Below are positions 26,245-33,383 of a stretch of 49,976 nucleotides of DNA, one piece after another; position 1 is the stretch's first letter; each line of letters opens with the position of its first letter. A model generated the notes under the pieces. It made no database searches and was not told the origin of the DNA. It saw nothing but the letters and a program-made list of their open reading frames with translations. The DNA lies in NCBI GenBank assembly GCA_036504675.1, contig DASXUT010000190.1, positions 1-49,976 on the forward strand, written 5' to 3'. Both the position numbers and the translations under genes were made by a program. This stretch comes from Bacillota bacterium (GTDB lineage: Bacteria; Bacillota; Sulfobacillia; JAJYWN01; JAJZPE01).

Positions 26245-26712
26245 TTGACCGAGCCCTTCAAGAACCACGTCAAACTCGAGATGGAGGCCCTGCCGGACAA
26301 CGTCGCCCTGGCCCGGGTCACCGTCGCCTCCTTTGCCACTCAACTTGACTTCACCCTCGAAGAGGTCGAGGACATCCGGGTGGCCGTCTCCGAAGCGGTC
26401 ACCAACGCCGTGGTCCACGCCTACGACGGCGGTCCGGGGACGGTGGTGATCGAGGCCGGCCACGATGGAGAGGCCTTGACCCTGACCATCCTCGATCACG
26501 GCCGCGGCATCCCCGACGTCGCCCTGGCGAGACAGCCGGCCTACACCACCGACCCCGAGCGGATGGGGCTCGGCTTCGCGATCATGGAGTCCTTCAGTGA
26601 CGAGCTCGACGTGACCTCGGCCCCGGGCCGCGGGACCACGGTCCGGATGGTGAAGCGCCCACGGGCGGCCAGAGCGCATGGGGGGAACCCGGCCGATGCC
26701 CGGCCCGTCTGA
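26245..26712 (+). CDS. spoIIAB: Anti-sigma F factor / kinase SpoIIAB
   Basis: A 155-residue GHKL-fold kinase that binds sigma-F and phosphorylates SpoIIAA. N-box VAVSEAVTNAVVHAY near residue 50, G1 box LDHGRGIPD near 90, G2 region RMGLGFAIMESF near 110. It begins TTG 26245, ten bases after spoIIAA, and runs about 10 residues longer than the Bacillus protein, overlapping sigF by 17 bases. The Arg/Ala-rich tail comes from this overlap. Confidence 0.95.
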   Translation: MTEPFKNHVKLEMEALPDNVALARVTVASFATQLDFTLEEVEDIRVAVSEAVTNAVVHAYDGGPGTVVIEAGHDGEALTLTILDHGRGIPDVALARQPAYTTDPERMGLGFAIMESFSDELDVTSAPGRGTTVRMVKRPRAARAHGGNPADARPV

Positions 26713-27427
26713 GCCGAGCCTCCTCGACCGGGCCAAGAGCGGCGACGCGGGGGCCCGGGAGGCCTTCGTCCGCCAGAACCTCGGACTGGTCCACTGCGTC
26801 GTCAGGAGGTTCTGCCCGCGGGCTTCCCCGACCGAGGCCGAAGACGTCTTCCAAGCCGGCTGCCTCGGGCTTATGAAGGCCATCGAAGGCTTCGAGCCCA
26901 GCTTCGGCACGCAGTTCTCGACCTACGCCGTGCCGACCATCCTCGGCGAGATCCGCCGTCACCTGCGCGAGGGCGGGCCGCTGAAGATCAGCCGCTCGGT
27001 GCGGGACCTGACGACGCGGGTCCGGCGGGTGGCGGCGGAACTGATGGGCAAGTTCGGGCGCGAGCCGACGGTCGCCGAGATCGGCGAGGCCTTGGGTGAG
27101 AACCCCGAGGACATCGTCGCCGCGCTGGAGAGCCTGAACCCGGTGGCTTCGCTGGACGCCGCTTCGACCGATCGGGAGGACGACCGGACCCTTGGGGACA
27201 AATTGAGCTCCCCGGGGGCCGAGGACGAAGAGGCCTTCCTCGACCGCGTCGCCGTCCGCGAGGCCCTGACCCGCCTGCCCGAGAGGCAGCGGGAGATCGT
27301 CTACTGGCGCTTCTTCCGCGATCGCAGCCAGCAACAAGTGGCCGCGCTGGTCGGGCTGTCGCAGGCGCAGGTGTCGCGGCTCGAGCGGGACGCCTTTCGA
27401 CAGATGCGGCAGCGGCTCGAGGCCTGA
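26696..27427 (+). CDS. sigF: RNA polymerase sigma factor sigma-F
   Basis: A 243-residue sigma-70-family factor, the first forespore-specific sigma. Region 2 is complete (EDVFQAGCLGLMKAIEGFEP, FSTYAVPTILGEIRRHLRE), region 3 follows (REPTVAEIGEALGENPEDI), and region 4 ends with an HTH (QQQVAALVGLSQAQVSRLERD). ATG 26696 is preferred because GGGGGGAA lies upstream inside spoIIAB; ATG 26678 is an alternative. Third gene of the spoIIA operon; a large terminator follows. Confidence 0.94.
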   Translation: MPGPSEPSLLDRAKSGDAGAREAFVRQNLGLVHCVVRRFCPRASPTEAEDVFQAGCLGLMKAIEGFEPSFGTQFSTYAVPTILGEIRRHLREGGPLKISRSVRDLTTRVRRVAAELMGKFGREPTVAEIGEALGENPEDIVAALESLNPVASLDAASTDREDDRTLGDKLSSPGAEDEEAFLDRVAVREALTRLPERQREIVYWRFFRDRSQQQVAALVGLSQAQVSRLERDAFRQMRQRLEA

Positions 27428-27488
27428 AGCGGGCGGACCCTGGTCCGCCGGGGTCCGATTCCGATGATTACCCGAGGGCGCCAATAGA

Positions 27489-27542
27489 GCCCGGCGGCCC
27501 GCCGGCGAAGGTCCGGCGGAAGCCCGCCGGGCCTGCTTTTTT
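27489..27542 (+). terminator. Rho-independent terminator after sigF
   Basis: GCCCGGCGG near 27489 pairs with CCGCCGGGC near 27532, enclosing a second stem GCCGG/CCGGC. TGCTTTTTT follows. Confidence 0.85.
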
Positions 27543-27586
27543 GGGCTCTTGGTGGACGACGCCATTGCTGGCAGGCCGGACCAACG

Positions 27587-27616
27587 GCATAACGGCTTTA
27601 CTGCCAGAGCATAATA
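27587..27616 (+). promoter_or_regulatory. Candidate sigma-G promoter of the spoVA operon
   Basis: GCATA at 27587-27591 and CATAATA at 27610-27616, spacing 18, fit the forespore sigma-G consensus (GnATR, CATnnTA). spoVA is sigma-G-dependent in B. subtilis. The first gene starts 32 bases downstream. Confidence 0.6.
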
Positions 27617-27647
27617 AACCCACGTCAGGCAGCGGAGGGTATGAACC

Positions 27648-27836
27648 ATGACCGTCCAACCCACCCCCAGGACCTCCCGGCTGATGACCGCCCTGGTCAT
27701 CGTCAGCCTGATCCTCGTCGCCCTCCTTTGGGCGGCCGCCTACATCCGATCGGAGCCGAAGGTCCCGCGGCGGACCACCATCATCAGGCTCGACCGAAGC
27801 GTTTCCCATCGCGGCCTGGTCCGGCGGTTCGATTGA
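27648..27836 (+). CDS. Small single-span membrane protein, first gene of spoVA operon
   Basis: A 62-residue protein: short polar N-terminus, one helix (LMTALVIVSLILVALLWAAAY, about residues 12-32), then a basic tail (KVPRRTTIIRLDRSVSHRG). ATG 27648 has GGAGGG eight bases upstream; ATG 27641 in another frame gives an unlikely His/Pro/Arg-rich product. It stands directly behind the candidate sigma-G promoter, where spoVAA/spoVAB are found in Bacillus. No family recognised. Confidence 0.65.
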   Translation: MTVQPTPRTSRLMTALVIVSLILVALLWAAAYIRSEPKVPRRTTIIRLDRSVSHRGLVRRFD

Positions 27837-27882
27837 CCCGCCGGTGGCATCGACATCACATGGACAGGGAGGCTGAGCGCAA

Positions 27883-28221
27883 GTGACTGTGGTGAAGGTA
27901 TTGGAGCTCGTCGGGGAGTCCAAGAACAGCTGGCAGGAAGCGGCTTCGAACGCGGTGACCGAGGCCGCTCGGACGGTCGACCACATCACCGGGGTCGAGG
28001 TCATCAACTGGACCGCGGCTGTCAGCGGGCAGGAGATTAAGGATTACAAGGCCAACGTCAAGGTCGCCTTCGTGGTCGACGGGAACCGCCAGGGTCAGGG
28101 ACAGAGTCAGGGACAGAGCCAGAGCCAGGGTCAGGGACAGAGTCAGGGCCAGGGACAGAGCCAGAGCCAGGGTCAGGGCCAGGGTCAGGGCCACAGCCCG
28201 AGCCAGAGATCGCCTTTCTGA
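27883..28221 (+). CDS. Dodecin-family protein with Gln/Gly/Ser-repeat tail
   Basis: A 112-residue protein. Residues 1-68 are a dodecin fold (VVKVLELVGESKNSWQEAAS, EAARTVDHITGVEV, KANVKVAFVVD), the small beta-wrapped helix that assembles into hollow dodecamers. Where flavin-binding dodecins have a stacking Trp, this one has Glu (GVEV), so flavin binding is doubtful. Residues 70-103 are a low-complexity tail built of GQ and SQ pairs, unknown in standard dodecins. GTG start at 27883 after GGGAGG. It lies between the small membrane gene and spoVAC, so forespore expression is likely. Confidence 0.8.
   Translation: MTVVKVLELVGESKNSWQEAASNAVTEAARTVDHITGVEVINWTAAVSGQEIKDYKANVKVAFVVDGNRQGQGQSQGQSQSQGQGQSQGQGQSQSQGQGQGQGHSPSQRSPF
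28088..28199 (+). repeat. Low-complexity hexamer repeats inside the dodecin tail
   Basis: Repeated CAGGGx and CAGAGx hexamers (CAGGGTCAGGGACAGAGT and variants) encode alternating Gln-Gly and Gln-Ser. Units are near-identical at the DNA level, implying recent slippage or selection on the protein tail. Confidence 0.85.
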
Positions 28222-28245
28222 CGTCCGGTCCGGCACGACCGCATC

Positions 28246-28704
28246 ATGACCACCGCAACGAAGGAACAACAAACCTCTTACACACGCCTGTTGAAGAAGC
28301 ACCGGCCCAACCCGCCGGTGCTCCGCAATGCCCTGGCTGCCTTCATCACCGGTGGGGCCATCAGCGCCATCGGCCAAGTGGTGATGAGCTTCTTCCTCGG
28401 GCGCGGACTGCTGCCGGCGGAGGCGACCGTCTGGACCGCCGGGGCGATGATCTTCCTCGGCTCTCTGCTTACGGCCATCGGGGTCTATGACCTCATCGGG
28501 CGGTGGGGAGGGATGGGGGCGGCTTTGCCCATCACCGGATTCGCCAACGCCGTCGTCTCGCCGGCCATGGACTTCCGGCGGGAAGGATGGGTGCTCGGGC
28601 TGGGGGCCAAGATGTTTGTCATCGCCGGCCCGGTGATCGTCTTCGGCGTCGTCACGTCGGTCGTGGTCGGTTTGGCCCGCATCCTCCTGTGGGGAGTGCG
28701 CTGA
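28246..28704 (+). CDS. spoVAC: Stage V sporulation protein AC
   Basis: A 152-residue membrane protein, part of the SpoVA channel that moves dipicolinic acid into the forespore and out at germination; SpoVAC of B. subtilis behaves as a mechanosensitive channel. About four hydrophobic helices (NALAAFITGGAISAIGQ, VWTAGAMIFLGSLLTAIG) and the conserved GMGAALPITGFANAVVSPAM. ATG 28246 lacks a clear ribosome-binding site. It is in frame with, and 24 bases after, the dodecin stop, so reinitiation is possible. Confidence 0.95.
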   Translation: MTTATKEQQTSYTRLLKKHRPNPPVLRNALAAFITGGAISAIGQVVMSFFLGRGLLPAEATVWTAGAMIFLGSLLTAIGVYDLIGRWGGMGAALPITGFANAVVSPAMDFRREGWVLGLGAKMFVIAGPVIVFGVVTSVVVGLARILLWGVR

Positions 28705-28731
28705 CGCGAAAATTCGGGGGGGTGACGGAAG

Positions 28732-29757
28732 ACGGCTCCGAACCGGATCGGCCAGGGGACTCTGAGATTCCGGCGGCGCCCGGTGATCGTCGCCACGGCG
28801 GCCATCGCCGGGCCCGATGAGGGGAAGGGCCCTTTGGGCCCGGAGTTCGACGAGATCAAGAAAGACCGGCTTCTCGGGCTGGGGAGTTGGGAGAAGGCCG
28901 AGTCGCAGATGCTTCGGGAGGCCATCATCATGGCCATGTCCCGCGGCTCCTCCGACGAATGCCAGATCGACCTGCTGTTCGCCGGCGACCTCTTGAACCA
29001 GATCATCTCGGCCGACTTCTGCCTCCGCGAGTTCAGCACTCCTTTCATCGGCCTCTACGGGGCCTGCTCGACGATGGCGGAAAGCCTGATCATGGCGGCC
29101 ATGGCCGTCGATGGCGGTTACGCCGACCGGGCCGTCGCCGCGACGTCCAGCCACTTCGACACGGCCGAGCGGCAGTTCCGCTACCCCATCGAGCACGGCA
29201 GTCAGCGGCATCCGACGACCCAGTGGACGGCCACCGGGGCCGGGGCGGTGGTGGTCGCCGCCTCCGGCCGGGGACCGGTGGTCGCCGCGGCGACGGTCGG
29301 CGTGGTCATCGACTACAAGCAGAAGAACATCAACGACATGGGCGGGGCGATGGCTCCCGCCGCCGCCGACACCATCATCAGGCACCTCCGGGCCACCGGG
29401 CGGCGGCCCGAGGATTACGACCTCATCGCCACCGGGGACCTGGCCGCCGTGGGCCATCCCGTGGCGGCGGAGCTGATCGAGCAGGCCGGCTTCCGCCTGG
29501 GCGACCGATTCAAGGACTGCGGCCTGATGCTCTATGACCGCAAGAAGCAGGACGTCCACGCCGGCGGCAGCGGGTGCGCCTGTTCGGCCCTGGTCTATTG
29601 CGGGCACATCCATAAGCGTCTCGAGCGAGGGGAAGCCAAGCGAGTCCTGCTGGTCGGGACGGGGGCGCTCTTCAGCCCGACTTCCACCCAGCAGGGAGAG
29701 TCCATCCCGAGCATCGCCCATGCGGTGGAGATCGAGGCGGGAGGCGAGGGAGGATGA
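28732..29757 (+). CDS. spoVAD: Stage V sporulation protein AD (non-canonical start)
   Basis: SpoVAD is a thiolase-fold protein that binds dipicolinic acid. Family segments: FAGDLLNQIISADFCLRE, YGACSTMAESLIMA, SSHFDTAERQFRYPIEHG, GGAMAPAAADTI. The first canonical start is GTG 28783, which has no ribosome-binding site and loses the conserved N-terminal strand. Residues encoded upstream (RIGQGTLRFRRRPVIVATA) still align with the family, and the frame is open back to a stop at 28723. ACG 28732 lies nine bases after a run of seven G (28716-28722) and gives 341 residues, the normal length. CTG 28762 or a sequencing error are alternatives. Confidence 0.9.
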   Translation, partial: TAPNRIGQGTLRFRRRPVIVATAAIAGPDEGKGPLGPEFDEIKKDRLLGLGSWEKAESQMLREAIIMAMSRGSSDECQIDLLFAGDLLNQIISADFCLREFSTPFIGLYGACSTMAESLIMAAMAVDGGYADRAVAATSSHFDTAERQFRYPIEHGSQRHPTTQWTATGAGAVVVAASGRGPVVAAATVGVVIDYKQKNINDMGGAMAPAAADTIIRHLRATGRRPEDYDLIATGDLAAVGHPVAAELIEQAGFRLGDRFKDCGLMLYDRKKQDVHAGGSGCACSALVYCGHIHKRLERGEAKRVLLVGTGALFSPTSTQQGESIPSIAHAVEIEAGGEGG

Positions 29758-30113
29758 TGAAGGTAGTGATGGCCTTCGTCATCGGTGGCGGTCTCTGCGT
29801 CCTCGCTCAATTGGTCCTCGACCTCGGGCGGGTCACGCCCGCCCACGTCCTGGTCGGAGCGGTGGTCATCGGGGCCATTCTGAGCGGGTTCGGGCTCTAC
29901 AGCCCGCTGGTCCACCTGGGCGGGGCCGGCGCCACCGTACCCCTCCTCGGTTTCGGGCATTCTCTGGTTCAGGGGGTCCTCCGGGATTTCACCCTCCGCG
30001 GCTGGCCGGGCCTCCTGACCGGCGGCTTTTCCGCCGCCGCGGTAGGTCTGTCGACGGTAATCATCCTGGCCACCCTGGCCGCCCTGGTGACCCGGCCGAA
30101 GCGGAAGTACTAG
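29754..30113 (+). CDS. spoVAE: Stage V sporulation protein AE (AEB, short membrane form)
   Basis: A 119-residue membrane protein of the SpoVA channel, paralogous in fold to SpoVAC: VVMAFVIGGGLCVLAQLVLD, then LGGAGATVPLLGFGHSLVQG. ATG at 29754 overlaps the spoVAD stop. About four hydrophobic helices. The position after spoVAD is standard. Confidence 0.93.
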   Translation: MMKVVMAFVIGGGLCVLAQLVLDLGRVTPAHVLVGAVVIGAILSGFGLYSPLVHLGGAGATVPLLGFGHSLVQGVLRDFTLRGWPGLLTGGFSAAAVGLSTVIILATLAALVTRPKRKY

Positions 30114-30161
30114 AGCACTGGCCCCGGCGAGGGTGGAGCCGGGGCGAAGGCGCTGTGGCAC

Positions 30162-30551
30162 ATGATTGAACTCGACCTATTCGGATTGCTCCTCACCGCG
30201 GTCGTCGTCGGCCCACGCCAGGCGCACCTGGTCGTCCTGGCGTCCTTGCTTCAGGAGGCCCTCCGCGTCCTGGCCGCCGTGGCTTTGCGCCACGACCTCC
30301 TGGCGGTGATGGCCGGCGGGGCCTTCGGGGCGACGGCGGCCGAAGGTCTCCCGCCCCTCGTCCTCGGGCTGGCCGGGCCGGCCCTGCTGGCCCTGGTGGC
30401 CCTGAACCTGGTCCACGGGCGGGAACGGCTGGCCGAGATCATCACCCCCTGGCGCGAGAGTGGTTATCCCTTCGCCGCGGTGGCCCTCCGACTGGCCGTC
30501 CTGACGGCGGCCATCGTCGTCTCCATCAGCCTCGGGGGTGGCGGACCCTGA
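30162..30551 (+). CDS. Unknown membrane protein inside the spoVA operon
   Basis: A 129-residue, Leu/Ala-rich protein with about four hydrophobic segments (LFGLLLTAVVVGPRQ, LPPLVLGLAGPALLALVALN, LAVLTAAIVVSISLG). It lies between the two SpoVAE-type genes, where B. subtilis has none. ATG 30162, weak ribosome-binding site (GGCGAAGG). I do not recognise a family. Hydrophobicity and operon position suggest a forespore-membrane partner of the channel, which is inference. Confidence 0.6.
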   Translation: MIELDLFGLLLTAVVVGPRQAHLVVLASLLQEALRVLAAVALRHDLLAVMAGGAFGATAAEGLPPLVLGLAGPALLALVALNLVHGRERLAEIITPWRESGYPFAAVALRLAVLTAAIVVSISLGGGGP

Positions 30552-30580
30552 ACAAACACAATGAACCTTGGAGTGACATC

Positions 30581-31207
30581 ATGGAACGGACGGACAAGCA
30601 GAAAGCGGGCAAGAAACGGGTCATCCTTGTCACCGACGGCGACCGGGTGGCCGAGAGGGTCATCGAGATGGCCGCCAAGAAGCTCGGGCTACGGACCATC
30701 TCGCGGTCCGGGGGCAACCCGACCCCGATCTCCGGCAAGGAGATCGTCGACCTGATCATGGAGGCGCCCAAGGACCCGGTCCTGGTGATGGTGGACGATC
30801 GTGGGAAGTCGGAGAAGTGGAAGGGCGAGCGCGCCCTGGAGCGCATCGCCAAGGACCCCAAGATCGAAGTCCTCGGAGTGGTCGCCATCGCCTCCCACAC
30901 CCATGACGCCAACGGGAGCCACGTGGATGTGTCGGTGACCGCCAAAGGGGAATTGGTCGACGGGCCGGTCAATAAGGAGGGCGTGCCCGATGAGAAGCAT
31001 GGGCGACTCAAAGGCGACACCGTCGACGTCCTCGAGGACCTGACCATCCCGGTCATCGTCGGCGAGGGCGACCCGGGGAAGCAGGACGGCGCCGACTGGC
31101 TCAGTAAGGGGGCCCCGCTGACGATGAAGGCCATCGAGGAGATCCTCCGACGGAACGACATCGAGGCCGAGGGCCTGTCGGGCCGGGTGGATCCGGGGGA
31201 ACATTGA
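30581..31207 (+). CDS. spoVAEA: Stage V sporulation protein AEA
   Basis: A 208-residue soluble protein of the SpoVAE N-terminal type. Start KKRVILVTDGDRVAERVIE and the segments LRTISRSGGNPTPISGKEIV and VVAIASHTHDANGSHVDVSV are typical, ending in TIPVIVGEGDPGKQDGAD. In Bacillus this soluble protein accompanies the SpoVA channel in the forespore. ATG 30581; ATGA-type overlap with the next gene at its end couples the activase genes to spoVA. Confidence 0.92.
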   Translation: MERTDKQKAGKKRVILVTDGDRVAERVIEMAAKKLGLRTISRSGGNPTPISGKEIVDLIMEAPKDPVLVMVDDRGKSEKWKGERALERIAKDPKIEVLGVVAIASHTHDANGSHVDVSVTAKGELVDGPVNKEGVPDEKHGRLKGDTVDVLEDLTIPVIVGEGDPGKQDGADWLSKGAPLTMKAIEEILRRNDIEAEGLSGRVDPGEH

Positions 31208-32256
31208 TGGTGACGGACGTCGCCAGGCGGAGACCGATCCGCGTCGGCGTTCCAAGGGCCCTCCTCTACCACGAATACGCCGCCCTCTGGACGGCTTTCC
31301 TGGCCGGCCTCGGGCTGGAGGTGGTCGTCTCCGACCCGACGTCGAAGTCCATCGTCGACGCCGGGGTGAAGGAGGCGGTCGACGAGGCCTGCCTGCCGGT
31401 GAAGGTCTTCTACGGCCACGTCATCGACCTCCGCCGCAAGGGAGTCGATTACATCTTCCTGCCGCGGGTGGTCGCGGTCGAGCGGCGGGCCTACTCATGC
31501 CCGAAGCTCCTCGGGCTGCCCGACATGATCAGGCACACGGTCAAGCCATTGCCGCCGCTCATCGACGAGACCGTGAACGTGGCCAGGAAACCGCGGCAGA
31601 TCTATGGCGCGCTGTGGCGGGCGACGGCGCCCTTCACCCGCAACCCGTGGACGTTGGCGAGGGCCTGGCGCCGGGCGCTGCGGGCCCACCGGGACTACCG
31701 GGAGCGGCTGTTGGCCGGTTGGATCCCGGGCGGGGGGAAGGCGGGGGACCGGGGGGGGACGGAGAGCCCGGGCGTCCACGACGGAGACCCCTCGGACCGC
31801 CTGACTATCGGCGTCCTCGGCCATCCCTACAACGTCTACGATCGCCACATCAGCCTCGACCTGCTCGGGAGGCTCGAACGGTGGGGGGTCAGGGTGGTCA
31901 CGGCCGATTCCGTCCCGACCGAGGTGGCCAGGGCCGAGACGGACCGGTTGCCGAAGGACCTCTTCTGGTCGACGGGCCGGAAGATCCTCGGCTCGGGGCT
32001 GCACTACCTCAACAGCCGCTCGGTGGACGGGCTGATCCATCTGGTCTCCTTCGGCTGCGGGCCGGACTCGCTGGTCGGGGAGTTGGTCCAGCGGAAGGCG
32101 GCCCGCCTGGGGACGGTGCCTTTCCTCCTGCTCACCCTGGACGAGCATTCCGGCGAGGCCGGACTGGTGACCCGGATCGAGGCCTTCATGGACATGGTCA
32201 GGCAGCAGCGGAGGGCCGGCGGGGGGCCGGTCGGGGAGGGTGGGAACGTCGGATGA
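31204..32256 (+). CDS. Acyl-CoA dehydratase activase-related protein (DUF2229/HgdB-like), copy 1
   Basis: A 350-residue protein of the 2-hydroxyacyl-CoA dehydratase component family fused in other organisms to activases. Starts IRVGVPRALLYHEYAALWTA. Candidate Fe-S cysteines are in VDEACLPVKVFYGH, AYSCPKLLGLPDM and SFGCGPDSLV. The C-terminal LTLDEHSGEAGLVTRIEAF is shared with the next gene, so the two are paralogues. ATG overlaps the spoVAEA stop. A Gly-rich insert (GGGKAGDRGGTESPG) near residue 178 looks like a linker. No catalytic dehydratase subunits are nearby. Confidence 0.8.
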   Translation: MMVTDVARRRPIRVGVPRALLYHEYAALWTAFLAGLGLEVVVSDPTSKSIVDAGVKEAVDEACLPVKVFYGHVIDLRRKGVDYIFLPRVVAVERRAYSCPKLLGLPDMIRHTVKPLPPLIDETVNVARKPRQIYGALWRATAPFTRNPWTLARAWRRALRAHRDYRERLLAGWIPGGGKAGDRGGTESPGVHDGDPSDRLTIGVLGHPYNVYDRHISLDLLGRLERWGVRVVTADSVPTEVARAETDRLPKDLFWSTGRKILGSGLHYLNSRSVDGLIHLVSFGCGPDSLVGELVQRKAARLGTVPFLLLTLDEHSGEAGLVTRIEAFMDMVRQQRRAGGGPVGEGGNVG

Positions 32257-33383
32257 AGGTCACCTTTCCCCACATGGGCACTCTCTGGGTGGCCGCCAAG
32301 GCCATCCTCGAGGACCTCGACCTGGAGGTCGTCGTCCCGCCCAGGCCGACCACCCGGACGATGAACCTCGGGGTCAAGCACTCACCCGAATTCGCCTGCC
32401 TGCCGCTGAAGCTGTGCGTCGGCAACTACCTCGAAGCCTTTGAGCGCGGGGCCGACGCCATCGTCATGGCCGGCGGCATCGGTCCCTGCCGGTTCGGCTA
32501 CTACGCCCAGGTCGAGCGGGAGATCCTCAACGACCTCGGGTACTCGTACCGGATGATCGTCCTCGAGCCGCCCAAGGGGCACCTCTCGGACCTTGTCAAC
32601 GAGATCAAGGGCTTTACCGGCCAGCGTTCGCTGCGCCGGATCTATCAGGCCGCCCTGTTCGGCTATCGGAAGCTGGGGGCACTCGACGCCATCGAGCGTC
32701 GGACGAACCAAGTCCGGGTGGACGAGGCGGCCCGCGGGGGGACCGGCCACGCCGTACAGAAGGCGACGGCCCTCATCGACCGGGCGGCGTCGATGGACGA
32801 TCTGAAAACGGCCCTCGCCCGAGGCCTTGAGGTCCTCGATCAGGTCCCGCGCAAGGAATCCGGCGACCCGCTCAAGATCGGCCTCGTCGGCGAGGTTTAC
32901 ATGCTCCTCGAACCCTACGTCAACCTCGATATCGAGCGACAGTTGGGGGAGATGGGCGTCCTCGTCGAGCGTCACGTCTACCTGACCGACTGGGTCCGCA
33001 GCCATCTGACGGCCGACTTCCTCCGGTTCGATCACGAGCGGGAGATGCGTCAGGCCGCCAAGCCCTACCTCGGGCACTGGGTCGGCGGGCACGGGGTGGA
33101 GACCATCGGGAATTCCGTCCTCTACGCCCGCCGGGGCTTCGACGGGGTCATTCAGGTGGCCCCGCTGACCTGCATGCCCGAGATCGTCGCCCGCAGCCTG
33201 CTGCCGGTGGTCAGCCAGGACCACGGGATCCCCTTCCTGTCGCTATTCCTCGACGAGCACGCCGGTGAGGCCGGCCTCCGCACCCGCCTGGAGGCCTTCG
33301 TCGACCTCCTCGAACGCCGGCGGGAGCAACGCCGGCGGCGGGCTTCAACCCTTTCTTTGGAGGTGGCCGGACATTCGCGGTAA
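32253..33383 (+). CDS. Acyl-CoA dehydratase activase-related protein (HgdB-like), copy 2
   Basis: A 376-residue relative of the preceding gene. Candidate iron-sulfur cysteines: FACLPLKLCVGNYLE, GGIGPCRFGYYAQVE, PLTCMPEIVARSLLP. Shared C-terminal LFLDEHAGEAGLRTRLEAF. Members of this family bind a [4Fe-4S] cluster and receive an electron from an ATP-driven activase such as the next gene's product. ATG 32253 overlaps the upstream stop; the long frame upstream to 31497 is a shadow of the previous gene. Confidence 0.8.
   Translation: MKVTFPHMGTLWVAAKAILEDLDLEVVVPPRPTTRTMNLGVKHSPEFACLPLKLCVGNYLEAFERGADAIVMAGGIGPCRFGYYAQVEREILNDLGYSYRMIVLEPPKGHLSDLVNEIKGFTGQRSLRRIYQAALFGYRKLGALDAIERRTNQVRVDEAARGGTGHAVQKATALIDRAASMDDLKTALARGLEVLDQVPRKESGDPLKIGLVGEVYMLLEPYVNLDIERQLGEMGVLVERHVYLTDWVRSHLTADFLRFDHEREMRQAAKPYLGHWVGGHGVETIGNSVLYARRGFDGVIQVAPLTCMPEIVARSLLPVVSQDHGIPFLSLFLDEHAGEAGLRTRLEAFVDLLERRREQRRRRASTLSLEVAGHSR

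Noticed and set aside
28088-28199. Repeat array considered as CRISPR or VNTR outside genes
   Set aside because: Hexamer units without spacers lie in frame inside the dodecin-like gene; no CRISPR structure or cas genes anywhere in the window.
27856-29721. A 621-residue minus-strand frame with LTLALALSL repeats
   Set aside because: It is the antisense reading of the dodecin tail repeats plus spoVAC/spoVAD.
31497-32252. Long upstream extension of the second HgdB-like gene
   Set aside because: It is the +1-frame shadow of the preceding gene; ATG 32253 overlapping its stop is the natural start.
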